This document shows, piece by piece, positions 40,290 through 48,785 of a stretch of 64,000 nt of DNA (position 1 is its first letter; the number at the start of each line of letters is the position of its first letter). This DNA comes from Deinococcus radiotolerans (GTDB lineage Bacteria; Deinococcota; Deinococci; Deinococcales; Deinococcaceae), in NCBI RefSeq assembly GCF_014647435.1, contig NZ_BMPE01000001.1:682001-746000 (forward strand), in the 5' to 3' direction. Both the position numbers and the translations under genes were made by a program. The notes beneath the pieces are model-generated. The model was not told where the DNA came from. It saw only the letters and a list, made by a program, of their open reading frames with translations, and did no database searches.

Positions 40290-40550
40290 GGAGGAGTAGG
40301 CGAGTAGGCTTCAGGGGGTAGGCACTTATAAATAATAATAGTTGTCTAGATTCTATATATTCAACGTCCTATACGGCATTCCCCAGGACGCCCCACAGCG
40401 CGGCCCGATTGAGTGGACTCATAAGGGCCGCAGAAACTCCTGAAACCTCACCGCTACTCCATCACCGCGCCAGCACGGCAAAAAACAGTAGAGGTTAGGT
40501 AAAGCCGGAAACCTTCACGCCTACTCCGGAAACCTACCCCGCTACTCACG
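40290..40550. repeat. Iteron-like repeat field around an AT-rich core
   Basis: Three direct copies resembling GAAACCTCACCGCTACTCC occur at about 40441-40460, 40507-40527 and 40528-40547. Inverted copies built on GAGTAGG are at about 40294-40308 and one on AGTAGAGGTTAGG at 40488-40500. Between them 40321-40375 is strongly AT-rich. No gene is credible in 40224-40789. The layout suggests a replication origin or recombinase arm sites of the decayed second element. Confidence 0.5.
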
Positions 40551-40789
40551 CCTCGGCCATGAGTGCGCCGGACGGCACGCGGCCCAGCGCGAGGAAACGG
40601 CCCAGCCTCACACAGAAACCACCCCCCGCCACTGGGGCGAGGGGCATGGACTCAGCCCGGCTTAGACCGTGGCGGGGTCATCTTCCCGGCGGCAGGAACA
40701 AGACCGGCGAAGGGGAAGCCCAGGCCACGCACCCACGCTTCCCCTTCACGGGTCTTCCAGGTCCTAAGCCCGTACTCCTACTCTGTGTC

Positions 40790-41002
40790 TCACTCATTCA
40801 AACGTTCTGAAAAATAAAACGCAGCCGTGATGGCTGGAATGCTGGCAATCCAGAAGATGACTGGCATGGGACTGTGCCGCCTGTCTTTCTTGGCCCGTGA
40901 CGATGGGGCATCACCTGGCAGCAAGAAAAAACCCACCATTGAAGCCACGAAGAGCACTTGGCCTAAACGGTAAAGGGCGCGACTGAGTTGACTCCGCTTC
41001 AT
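40790..41002 (-). CDS. Small two-helix membrane protein
   Basis: 70 residues from ATG 41002, with hydrophobic segments at about 14-30 and 46-62 separated by a Lys/Arg-rich loop. The upstream frame is not conserved in style. Probably the last gene of the aat-containing transcript. Unknown function. Confidence 0.5.
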   Translation of the reverse strand: MKRSQLSRALYRLGQVLFVASMVGFFLLPGDAPSSRAKKDRRHSPMPVIFWIASIPAITAAFYFSERLNE

Positions 41003-41058
41003 CTCTACTCTCCGATCCTTCCGCCACACATCATTTCCCTTCGCTCCGCCCCAGCCCC

Positions 41059-41352
41059 TCACATGCCGTCCGGCGGTCGAAAGAACGGGGAGATCAGATA
41101 GAGAGGCGGCAGGGCCGTCAGGATCAGCAGCGGCACGTGAAGGGGCCAGAGCCGCGACCGCAGCCGCACGACCCACACCATCAAGGCGATCTGAACGACG
41201 GTAAGCAGTGCGAAACCCAAGCCGCCGCGCGGCACGAGCGGCACGAACAGCAGAGGCAAAGAAGCAAGCCACAGTAGCGTCGCGCAGCCCAGCAAGCGGC
41301 CCGGCTTGGCCAGCCAGAGAAGCCGCGCCCCGTCTTTCCCTTTGCCGGTCAC
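41059..41352 (-). CDS. Small membrane protein, unknown
   Basis: 97 residues from GTG 41352, with three hydrophobic segments (LLGCATLLWLASLPLLFVPLV, LGFALLTVVQIALMVWVV, LHVPLLILTALPPLYLI). GTG overlaps a TGA in another frame (GTGA), as in coupled genes. An in-frame ATG at 41421 would add a low-quality leader. Confidence 0.5.
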   Translation of the reverse strand: MTGKGKDGARLLWLAKPGRLLGCATLLWLASLPLLFVPLVPRGGLGFALLTVVQIALMVWVVRLRSRLWPLHVPLLILTALPPLYLISPFFRPPDGM

Positions 41353-41417
41353 GACAGGACCGCCCACAGTACGCCCGCCACGATCATGGCCAGCGCGCAT
41401 GCCAGGGCGAAGGCCTC

Positions 41418-41783
41418 TCATGGTGCGCCCCGGTCAGCATTTACGATCACCACCGGCACCGGTCGGCTTCTGGGGAGGCCGCTCACCGCATGCCCTGCAG
41501 GACGGCTTGGACACGCAGCGCGGCCCGCACGATCACGCGCATGAACCACAGCAGAGGCGGACTGGTGAACGTATGCCCCAAGGTCGCGTGGGCCTCGGTG
41601 CCTTGGAGCCTGCCAGGCCACACAGTCATTGATCAGCGGGACGCTGCGCAGGAAGGGCCAGCGCAGCGCCCACAGTGCCGCCAGCATGGGTACGAGCCTG
41701 CCCACCGCAAGCTGTGCGGACAGGGCAGAGCTGTACGACATGATCTCGTCTTTACTCGTCGCGGTGACAGGTGGCGTGGTCAT
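41418..41783 (-). pseudogene. Small membrane gene(s) with apparent frame disruption
   Basis: The frame from ATG 41783 (AGGGGAG ribosome site, 10 nt after aat) looks genuine up to about 41610 (SALSAQLAVGRLVPMLAALWALRWPFLRSVPLINDCV) and then turns into unlikely sequence. A natural-looking continuation lies in another frame at 41483-41629 (ATLGHTFTSPPLLWFMRVIVRAALRVQAVLQGMR). A third stretch, LACALAMIVAGVLWAVLS, ends at about 41351. Either a frameshifted gene or a set of overlapping tiny genes. Confidence 0.4.
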
Positions 41784-41793
41784 GGCGTCTCCC

Positions 41794-42414
41794 CTACGGC
41801 GTGGCGTCGGTGCTCAAGGCCGTCTGGAGTCGTCGGGCGTACTCGTCGGCGCTGATCTCGTACACGCCGAGGGTGGCGAGGTGCGGGTTCTGGAGCTGCG
41901 CGTCCAGAAGCGTGAAGCCGCGCGCGTGCAGGTGCGTGGCGAGGCCGATCAGGGCGGCCTTGCTGCCGTTCGTGATGCGGTGGAATTTGCTCTCGGCGAT
42001 GAAGGCGCCGCCCAGCGCGAGGCCGAGGACGCCCCCTGCGAGTTTCCCGCCTTTGTACGCTTCGAAGGAGTGCGCGAGGCCGGTGGCGTGGAGGTGGCTG
42101 TAGATGGCGGTAAGTTCGTCGCTGATCCATTCGCCGTCGCGGGGGGGGCTGCCGGGCAGCAGGCCGCGGCACCCGGCGAGGACGGCATCGAAGTTGGTAT
42201 CGACTTGGTATGTGAAGTGCCGCAGGTCGCGTTTCAGGCGGCGGGCGACGTGCAGTCCGTCGGCTTCGGTCAGGGGGACGATGGCGCGGTCCTCGACGCT
42301 GTAGAACTGCACGCCGTCGCCGTTGTCCATCAGGAACGCGCCCTGGGCGTAGGCGCGGGCGACCTGCCGGGTCAGGGGGTCGGGGTGGGTCAGCCAGGGC
42401 TGGGCGCCACGCAC
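41794..42414 (-). CDS. aat: Leucyl/phenylalanyl-tRNA--protein transferase
   Basis: 206-residue enzyme adding Leu or Phe to N-terminal Lys/Arg (and Met) of proteins, marking them for ClpAP/ClpS. Family stretches: AYAQGAFLMDNG, HSFEAYKGGKLAGGVLGLALGGAFIAESKFHRITNGSKAALIGLATHL, LLDAQLQNPHLATLG. GTG 42414 is 2 nt after the thioesterase stop. Slightly shorter at the N terminus than the E. coli enzyme. Confidence 0.88.
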   Translation of the reverse strand: MRGAQPWLTHPDPLTRQVARAYAQGAFLMDNGDGVQFYSVEDRAIVPLTEADGLHVARRLKRDLRHFTYQVDTNFDAVLAGCRGLLPGSPPRDGEWISDELTAIYSHLHATGLAHSFEAYKGGKLAGGVLGLALGGAFIAESKFHRITNGSKAALIGLATHLHARGFTLLDAQLQNPHLATLGVYEISADEYARRLQTALSTDATP

Positions 42415-42416
42415 GT

Positions 42417-42842
<426 letters not shown>

Positions 42843-42941
42843 GCGGCCCAGCGTACCCTGCCCGCTGCTCTCTCCGGCCGGGGCTGATGAATTGGGGGGA
42901 GGCTTCCGCGCGGGTTATCCCGGGTCGCCTAGAATGGGAGG

Positions 42942-44024
42942 GTGCGTCTGGATTCGCTGTCCACCCTGAATTACCGGAATCTCGCCCCGTGTACCTTGCT
43001 GTTCCCGGCGGGCGTGACCGGTGTGTTCGGGGAGAACGGCGCGGGCAAGACGAACCTGCTGGAGGCGGCGTTCCTGGCGCTGACCGGCCTGACGGACGTG
43101 ACGCGCCTGGAGCAACTGGTGCAGCAGGGCGAGACGGAAGCGTACGTGCGGGCGGATCTGGAGAGCAGCGGGAGCCTGAGTGTGCAGGAGGTCGGGCTGG
43201 GGCGCGGGCGGCGGCAACTGAAGGTGGACGGCGTGCGGGTGCGCACCGGGGACCTGCCGCGTGGGAGTGCCGTGTGGATCCGCCCTGAGGACAGCGAGCT
43301 GGTGTTCGGGTCGCCGTCGGGGCGGCGGGCGTTTCTGGATTCGCTGCTGTCGCGCCTGAGTGCGCGTTACGCGGAGGTGCTGTCGCGGTACGAGCGGACG
43401 GTGTCGCAGCGCAACGCGGCTCTGCGGGGCGGTGAGGAGTGGGCGATGCACGTCTGGGACGAGTCCCTGGTGCGCCTGGGCACGGAGATCATGACGGTGC
43501 GCCGCCGGGCGCTGGTGCGCCTGAACGAACTGGCGGCCGAGGCGAACGCGGCGCTGGGCAGCCGCAAGAGCCTGACGTTGAGCCTCGCGGAGTCCACCAC
43601 GCCTGAAGCCTACGCGCAGGATCTCGCGTCGCGCCGAGCGGAGGAACTCGCGCGGGGCAGCACCGCGACTGGCCCGCACCGGGACGATCTGGTGCTGACG
43701 CTGGGGGACTTCCCGGCCAGCGAGTACGCCAGCCGCGGCGAGGGCCGCACGGTGGCGCTGGCGCTGCGCCGCGCGGAGCTGGAACTGCTCGCGGAACGCT
43801 TCGGCGAGCGGCCTGTGCTGCTCATCGATGATTTCTCCGCGGAACTTGATCCGGGGCGGCGGGCGTTCCTGCTGGATCTGGCGTCCAGCGTGCCGCAGGC
43901 GATCGTGACGGGCACCGAGCGCGCGCCCGGCGCGGCCCTGACGCTGCGCGCCCACGGGGGCCGCTTCACGCCCGAGGTGACACCTGAACCGGTGGCCGCC
44001 GCTGACGGTGAGGTGCGCGCGTGA
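42942..44024 (+). CDS. recF: DNA recombination/repair protein RecF
   Basis: 360-residue SMC-like ATPase loading RecA at gaps. Walker A GENGAGKTNLLEAA, the signature/D-loop region SRGEGRTVALALRRAELE and Walker B PVLLIDDFSAELD are intact, as is the N-terminal LDSLSTLNYRNL. GTG 42942 has TAGAAT (42930-42935) 6 nt upstream. The C-terminal end overlaps the DUF721 gene. RecF matters in Deinococcus, where RecFOR stands in for RecBCD (known of the genus). Confidence 0.93.
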   Translation: MRLDSLSTLNYRNLAPCTLLFPAGVTGVFGENGAGKTNLLEAAFLALTGLTDVTRLEQLVQQGETEAYVRADLESSGSLSVQEVGLGRGRRQLKVDGVRVRTGDLPRGSAVWIRPEDSELVFGSPSGRRAFLDSLLSRLSARYAEVLSRYERTVSQRNAALRGGEEWAMHVWDESLVRLGTEIMTVRRRALVRLNELAAEANAALGSRKSLTLSLAESTTPEAYAQDLASRRAEELARGSTATGPHRDDLVLTLGDFPASEYASRGEGRTVALALRRAELELLAERFGERPVLLIDDFSAELDPGRRAFLLDLASSVPQAIVTGTERAPGAALTLRAHGGRFTPEVTPEPVAAADGEVRA

Positions 44025-44881
44025 CCCGGCGGGGGCGGCGCATGAGCGGCCCGCTGCGGCTGGGCGACCTGATGGGCGCCACGCTGGGCAGCGCGAAACT
44101 CACGCGGGGTATTCAGCGGGCGCGGGCGATCCTGCTGTGGCCGCAGGCGGTCGGCCCGGAAATCGCGCGGATCACGCGGCCCCGCACGCAGCAGGGCAGC
44201 ACGCTGTTCATCGAGGTGCGCGACAGCGCGGCGGCGCATCACCTCAGCATGCAGCGGCATCACTTCCTGAAGGCCCTGAACGCCCTGCTGCCGGACGCGC
44301 CGCTGACGGACCTGCGCTTCAGTGTGGGCACCGTGCGTGAACCGACCGCGCCGGTCGCCGTGGCGCCGCTGCCCGCCCCGGACCGCGCGCGGGCACGCCA
44401 GCTGGTGCAGGACGTACCGGACGACCTGAAAAGCGCCGCGCTGCGGGCCGCTGAGGCGATCACGCGCGCACGCAAGTGGCGGGAGGAGCAGGGGTGGCGG
44501 CCCTGCCCGGTGTGCGGCGAGGCGAGCCGCGAGCAGCCCTGCCGCGCCTGCACGCTGACCCTGGACGACCCGAACGTCCGCCGCGCGGCCCGCACGCTGA
44601 TGCGCCGCCCGCACCAGCTGGAGGCGCTGCGCGAGGTCCTCGGGAACAGTGGCGTGCAGGCCGCGCGGTTCCTGGCGCTGCGGCAGCTGGAAGAACAACT
44701 GGACCTGCTGGCCCTGGAATGCGTGCGCAGCGGCGAGGACGGCGGGTACCAGGGGTTCCTGACCGAGCAGGCGGCGCTGTACCTGACGCTGCTGCTGGGC
44801 CGCCCACGCCAGGCCCTGAAACGCAGTGACCGCGCGCACCTCCCAGAGCGGGTGCGTCACGTCCTGAACGCCACCGGCTGA
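44021..44881 (+). CDS. DUF721/DciA-like protein with an inserted zinc ribbon
   Basis: 286 residues. The N-terminal domain (about 10-105), [41 protein letters not shown] and [29 protein letters not shown], is a DciA/DUF721 KH-like fold. It is followed by a helical region with a zinc ribbon ([16 protein letters not shown]) and a helical C terminus. DciA proteins help load the replicative helicase. GTG start overlaps the recF stop (GTGA); ATG 44042 is the alternative. Confidence 0.82.
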   Translation: MTRRGRRMSGPLRLGDLMGATLGSAKLTRGIQRARAILLWPQAVGPEIARITRPRTQQGSTLFIEVRDSAAAHHLSMQRHHFLKALNALLPDAPLTDLRFSVGTVREPTAPVAVAPLPAPDRARARQLVQDVPDDLKSAALRAAEAITRARKWREEQGWRPCPVCGEASREQPCRACTLTLDDPNVRRAARTLMRRPHQLEALREVLGNSGVQAARFLALRQLEEQLDLLALECVRSGEDGGYQGFLTEQAALYLTLLLGRPRQALKRSDRAHLPERVRHVLNATG

Positions 44882-44951
44882 CCCGGCCCGGCGGGGGAAT
44901 GTTGCCTCATGTGCCTGTGCAGCCTGCGCGGGGCGATCTATCCTGATGGGC

Positions 44952-45626
44952 ATGACGGACGCCCCGGACGGCACCTTGACCACCTCTTCCCTTCAGGCCG
45001 CGCCGGGCGGGTCCGCCGGATCGCACCGGGACGCCGCCCCACGGCTGGTGCGCGTGGCGCTCCTGACCATCAGTGACACGCGCACGCCCGACACGGACAC
45101 CAGCGGCCAGTACCTGCGGGCGCAGCTGGAGGCGCAGGGGCACGAGGTGGTCGCCTACCGCGTCGTGAAGGACGACGCCGTGCAGATCCGCAGCGCCCTC
45201 GTGGCCTTCACGCGTGAGGCGACCATCGTCCTTACCAGCGGCGGAACCGGCATCACAGGGCGGGACGTGACCGTGCCCGTCCTGGAGAGCCTGATCACCA
45301 AACCCATTCCCGGCTTCGGTGAGCTGTTCCGGATGCTCAGCTACCAGCAGGTGGGGGGTGCGGCCATGCTGTCGCGCGCCGTGGCGGGCCTGGTGCGCGG
45401 CGCGGTGGTGTTCGCCATGCCGGGCAGCCTGAACGCCGTGCAGACGGCCTGGGAGGGCATCCTGAAGGGCGAGATCGGGCACCTGGCCTTCGAGGTGGAA
45501 CGGCACGGGCAGCCCGGCGTCTTCACGGCCCCTGCAGCCGTGGACCCGGCCCGCATGCCGCCGCAACCGGGTGCAGGCGGCGGGGTGGCCGCCGGGCTGG
45601 GCCGCCACCAGAAGGGCAGCGAATGA
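44952..45626 (+). CDS. moaB: Molybdenum cofactor biosynthesis protein MoaB/MogA
   Basis: 224 residues acting in adenylylation of molybdopterin. Family core: [84 protein letters not shown] 44952 is chosen because TATCCT (44939-44944) lies 7 nt upstream; the ATG at 44946 would be only 1 nt from the box. A longer N-terminal tail and a Pro/Gly-rich C-terminal tail are unlike the E. coli protein. Could serve MsrP (24 kb) among others. Confidence 0.9.
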   Translation: MTDAPDGTLTTSSLQAAPGGSAGSHRDAAPRLVRVALLTISDTRTPDTDTSGQYLRAQLEAQGHEVVAYRVVKDDAVQIRSALVAFTREATIVLTSGGTGITGRDVTVPVLESLITKPIPGFGELFRMLSYQQVGGAAMLSRAVAGLVRGAVVFAMPGSLNAVQTAWEGILKGEIGHLAFEVERHGQPGVFTAPAAVDPARMPPQPGAGGGVAAGLGRHQKGSE

Positions 45627-45636
45627 GCGTGCGGCC

Positions 45637-46389
45637 ATGAGCGACCTCAGCCTGCCGATGGCGCTGTCCCTGGCGCTGCTGGCCCTGTACTGGCTGGGCC
45701 GGGTCGTGCGGGCCGCCCGCGACCGCCACGCGCCGCACGTGACGTACTGGGCCGCGCCGGGCCTGGGCGCGCTGCTCCTCGCGCCGCTGCTGGACGTGCC
45801 CGCCCTGTTCGGCGTGGGTGCCGCCCTGCTGCTCCTCGCCGAGTACTGGCCCGCCGCGTTCCAGCCCACCCGCACCCGCCCCAGTCCCGCCTGGCCGTTC
45901 GTGATCGCCCTGCTCGGCGCGGGCCTGAGCGTCAACGCGCTGCGCAGCGGCGCGCCCTGGATCACCGGGGCCAGCGTGACCCTGCTGCTGACTGGTGCCG
46001 CGGGCCTCCTCGCGGCGGCCGCGTACCGCCCCTGGCCAGCCACGCAGCCCCTGACCTTCGCGGCCCGCTGGAAGACCACCACCACGCCCGACTGGCCGGA
46101 ACTGACCGTCACGCTCAGCGAGCGGGGCGCACACCTGCGCAACGTGTCCGGACGCGCCCTGCGCCTCGCCGGGTGGTCCCCCGCCGGCCTGAACGCCTGG
46201 TACCCCGTCCGCACCCCCGCCGGTGAGGCTGTGCGCGAACTCGCCGCCGGGCAGGAAGCGCTGCTGCCCGTCCACGGGCACGACCACGGCGTGCGCGTCT
46301 GGTACGCCCCCGCACGCGGTGACACCACCCACCTGTTCCGCGCCGACTGGACCCCCACCGCGCACGCAGAAACCCGCGTCCTGAACTGA
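45637..46389 (+). CDS. Membrane protein with C-terminal soluble domain, unknown
   Basis: 250 residues: five hydrophobic segments in residues 1-130, then a soluble beta-rich domain (PELTVTLSERGAHLRNVSGRALRLAGWSPAGLNAWYPVRTPAGE). ATG 45637 lies 10 nt after the moaB stop, suggesting co-transcription. Family not recognised. Confidence 0.6.
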   Translation: MSDLSLPMALSLALLALYWLGRVVRAARDRHAPHVTYWAAPGLGALLLAPLLDVPALFGVGAALLLLAEYWPAAFQPTRTRPSPAWPFVIALLGAGLSVNALRSGAPWITGASVTLLLTGAAGLLAAAAYRPWPATQPLTFAARWKTTTTPDWPELTVTLSERGAHLRNVSGRALRLAGWSPAGLNAWYPVRTPAGEAVRELAAGQEALLPVHGHDHGVRVWYAPARGDTTHLFRADWTPTAHAETRVLN

Positions 46390-46582
46390 AACGCCCCGGC
46401 CACGCGCGCCCGAATCGTCACGCAGGCATTTGCGTCACGTCCCCTGCCCGTGGCAGGATGACGGGTCACGCGCTCAGCGCGACCGGGCCAGGTCGGCCCA
46501 CCCGGCACGCCCCGCCTCAGCCTCACCTCAAGACACGGCCCCCGCCCCCACCTATGCGGCGTGCAGGCCGACAGGATCACCC

Positions 46583-48052
46583 ATGACCCAGCACACCCGC
46601 GCGCCCCGCCGCGCCAGCACCGCCCCCTCCGCCGCCAGCACTGCCCCCGCCCCCACCGTGCGCGACTGGCAGACCCTCCTGGGCGACCGCACGCCCACCC
46701 CCGTGCAGGCCCAGGCGATCCCCGCCCTGCTGGACGGCCGGGACGTCATCACCACGGCCCGCACCGGCAGCGGCAAGACCCTGGCCTTCCTGATCCCCGC
46801 CGCTGCGCGCGGCATCGGCATGCGCCAGACGCGCGGCATGCAGCCTGAAGCGCTGGTCATCACGCCCACCCGCGAACTGGCCGTGCAGATCCGCGACGTC
46901 GCCACCGAACTCGGCATGACCGCCGGACGCATCACGGGCGGCATCACCCCCGGCCAGACCACCCGCGAGGCCAGCGGCAAGGGCCTGATCACCGGCACGC
47001 CCGGCCGCCTGAAGGACCTGATCGGACGCGGCGAACTGCGCCTGAACAACCTGCGCTACGTCGTGCTGGACGAAGCGGACGAACTGCTCTCGCTGGGCTT
47101 CCTGCGGGATGTGGGTGACATCCTGCGTCACGCCCGCGACCAACAGCCGCAGGGCCGCACCCTCCAGATCGCCATGGCCTCCGCGACGTTCCCCGCCGAG
47201 ATCCGCGACGTCGCGCAGCGCTTCATGCACAACCTCGCGCGCATCGACGTGGCCCCCACCCCCGGCGCGGACGCCACCGGCGACATCCTGGGCGGCGTCA
47301 GCACCGCCACGCACCTCCTCCAGCACACCACCAAGGACGCCCTCCTGACCGACGCGGCCCGCCACACCCGCGCCGCCCTGAAAGAACCCGGCGGCTGCGT
47401 CGTGCTGTTCAGCCGCACCAAGCACCTCGTCAAGCGCCGCGCCCAGCACCTCGGCGACCTCCTGCCCGGCGAGCAGGTCAGCCCCCTCGAGGGCAACATG
47501 GACCAGAAGAAACGCGAACGCACCATGCAGGCGCTCCGCGACGGACAGTCCCGCATCCTGGTCGCCACCGACATCGCCGGACGCGGCATCGACCTGCCCG
47601 AGGTGCGCCTCGTGATTCACTTGGACGTCGCCGCCACCGCCGAGGACCACGTCCACCGCTCAGGCCGCACCGCCCGCGCAGGACGCGACGGCACCAACCT
47701 GATCCTCCTAGCGCCCGAACAGCGCGCCCTGTGGCAGGGCATCCGCCGTAAACTCCCCGCCGCACTGCAACCCCCCGCCACGCCCGAAGAACGCCAGATC
47801 GACCCTGAAGTACAGGAAAAACGCGGCCAGGGACGCGGCCAGAGCCAGAACCAGGGCCGCGGCGGCCAGCAACCCCGCAGCAGCCAGGGCGGGAGTCAGG
47901 GTCAGCGCCAGAGTGCCCCCCGCCAGGGCCAGCAGGGCAGCCGCAGTGAGGGACGCCCCCAGCGCAACGATGCGCGTGCTCAGCAGCGCCAGGACACCCC
48001 TGGCACCGGCGCCGGCCGCGTCGGCCCCCAACGCCCCAAACGCCGCCGCTGA
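46583..48052 (+). CDS. DEAD-box RNA helicase with Gly/Gln/Arg-rich tail
   Basis: 489 residues. RecA-like domain 1 has TARTGSGKT, PTRELAVQ, GTPGRL, DEAD (VLDEADELLSLGF) and SAT; domain 2 has LFSRTKHLVKRRA, ATDIAGRGIDLPEVRLVIHLD and HRSGRTARAGR. The last about 80 residues are low-complexity (RGQ/SQG/QQ repeats), like the RNA-binding tails of cold-shock helicases. A 193-nt leader (46390-46582) precedes ATG 46583; no structure was assigned there. Confidence 0.92.
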   Translation: MTQHTRAPRRASTAPSAASTAPAPTVRDWQTLLGDRTPTPVQAQAIPALLDGRDVITTARTGSGKTLAFLIPAAARGIGMRQTRGMQPEALVITPTRELAVQIRDVATELGMTAGRITGGITPGQTTREASGKGLITGTPGRLKDLIGRGELRLNNLRYVVLDEADELLSLGFLRDVGDILRHARDQQPQGRTLQIAMASATFPAEIRDVAQRFMHNLARIDVAPTPGADATGDILGGVSTATHLLQHTTKDALLTDAARHTRAALKEPGGCVVLFSRTKHLVKRRAQHLGDLLPGEQVSPLEGNMDQKKRERTMQALRDGQSRILVATDIAGRGIDLPEVRLVIHLDVAATAEDHVHRSGRTARAGRDGTNLILLAPEQRALWQGIRRKLPAALQPPATPEERQIDPEVQEKRGQGRGQSQNQGRGGQQPRSSQGGSQGQRQSAPRQGQQGSRSEGRPQRNDARAQQRQDTPGTGAGRVGPQRPKRRR

Positions 48053-48071
48053 GCAGGCATCAATAGAAGCG

Positions 48072-48099
48072 ACCAGTGACCGAGTCCCGGGTCACTGGC
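48072..48099 (+). terminator. Helicase terminator hairpin
   Basis: CCAGTGACC / GGTCACTGG stem 20 nt past the helicase stop; no T-tract. Confidence 0.5.
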
Positions 48100-48179
48100 C
48101 GCACTCAGATGGTCGAGTCTCATGCCGTCTAGCGGCGACCGCTCTGCGGCGTAGTGCCTCGGCAGGTGGCAGACGCCAT

Positions 48180-48662
48180 CTATAGCAGGTCCATGTACCT
48201 CAGCGCTGGCTGCCACAGCATGAACAGCTGGCGGCGCAACGCGAGCAGTTGTCGCGTCTCGTGCAGGAATTCAACCTCCAGCCGGCGCCGGTGCAGACGT
48301 TGCAGGGCGTCTTTCCACACCGTCAGGCCCACTGCAACAGGCGGTGTCTCAGGCTGGGTCATCAGGTCCGCCAGTTCTGTGATGACCGGTGCAACCGGGC
48401 AAGCTGGATCAGAATGGTCAGGGTGGTTAAGCATGGACCGGAGTTCCGTGATGAACGCTGCTGAAGCGGCGCCAGCCTCATGCGGGCCTGTGGTGTACCG
48501 ACCTGCCATCACTGTGTCAATGACCCCGGCTAGGACGAGGCCCTGGGCGAGCGACCGGCAGCGGCGATCTCGGGACGTAATCCGTTCGGTGAGGTGCTGC
48601 ACCTGATGCACGACCAGCATGGCAGCGAAGGAAGGAGGGGGAAGATGATCTCTTACGGTCAT
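48180..48662 (-). CDS. Hypothetical protein divergent from the TPR regulator
   Basis: 160 residues, helical, His/Arg-rich (VVHQVQHLTERITSRDRRCRSLAQGL; LTVWKDALQRLHRRRLEVEFLHETRQLLALRRQLFML). ATG 48662 has an AGGAG ribosome site. Family unknown. It shares a 123-bp divergent control region with the regulator at 48786. Confidence 0.5.
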   Translation of the reverse strand: MTVRDHLPPPSFAAMLVVHQVQHLTERITSRDRRCRSLAQGLVLAGVIDTVMAGRYTTGPHEAGAASAAFITELRSMLNHPDHSDPACPVAPVITELADLMTQPETPPVAVGLTVWKDALQRLHRRRLEVEFLHETRQLLALRRQLFMLWQPALRYMDLL

Positions 48663-48785
48663 GTTAACGACTCCTGTTCAGCGGGCATTCAGCGCCCGTT
48701 GCAGATGTGCAGGACACTGACATCACCGAAATCAGGATAAGGACTGGGAGGGGAAAAACAGGGGAAATCCTTCTAGGATGACGCC

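Noticed and set aside
40559..40810. Plus-strand frame of 83 codons next to the repeat field
   Set aside because: Composition is Pro/Arg-rich and unlike protein; no ribosome site or -10 box at proper spacing.
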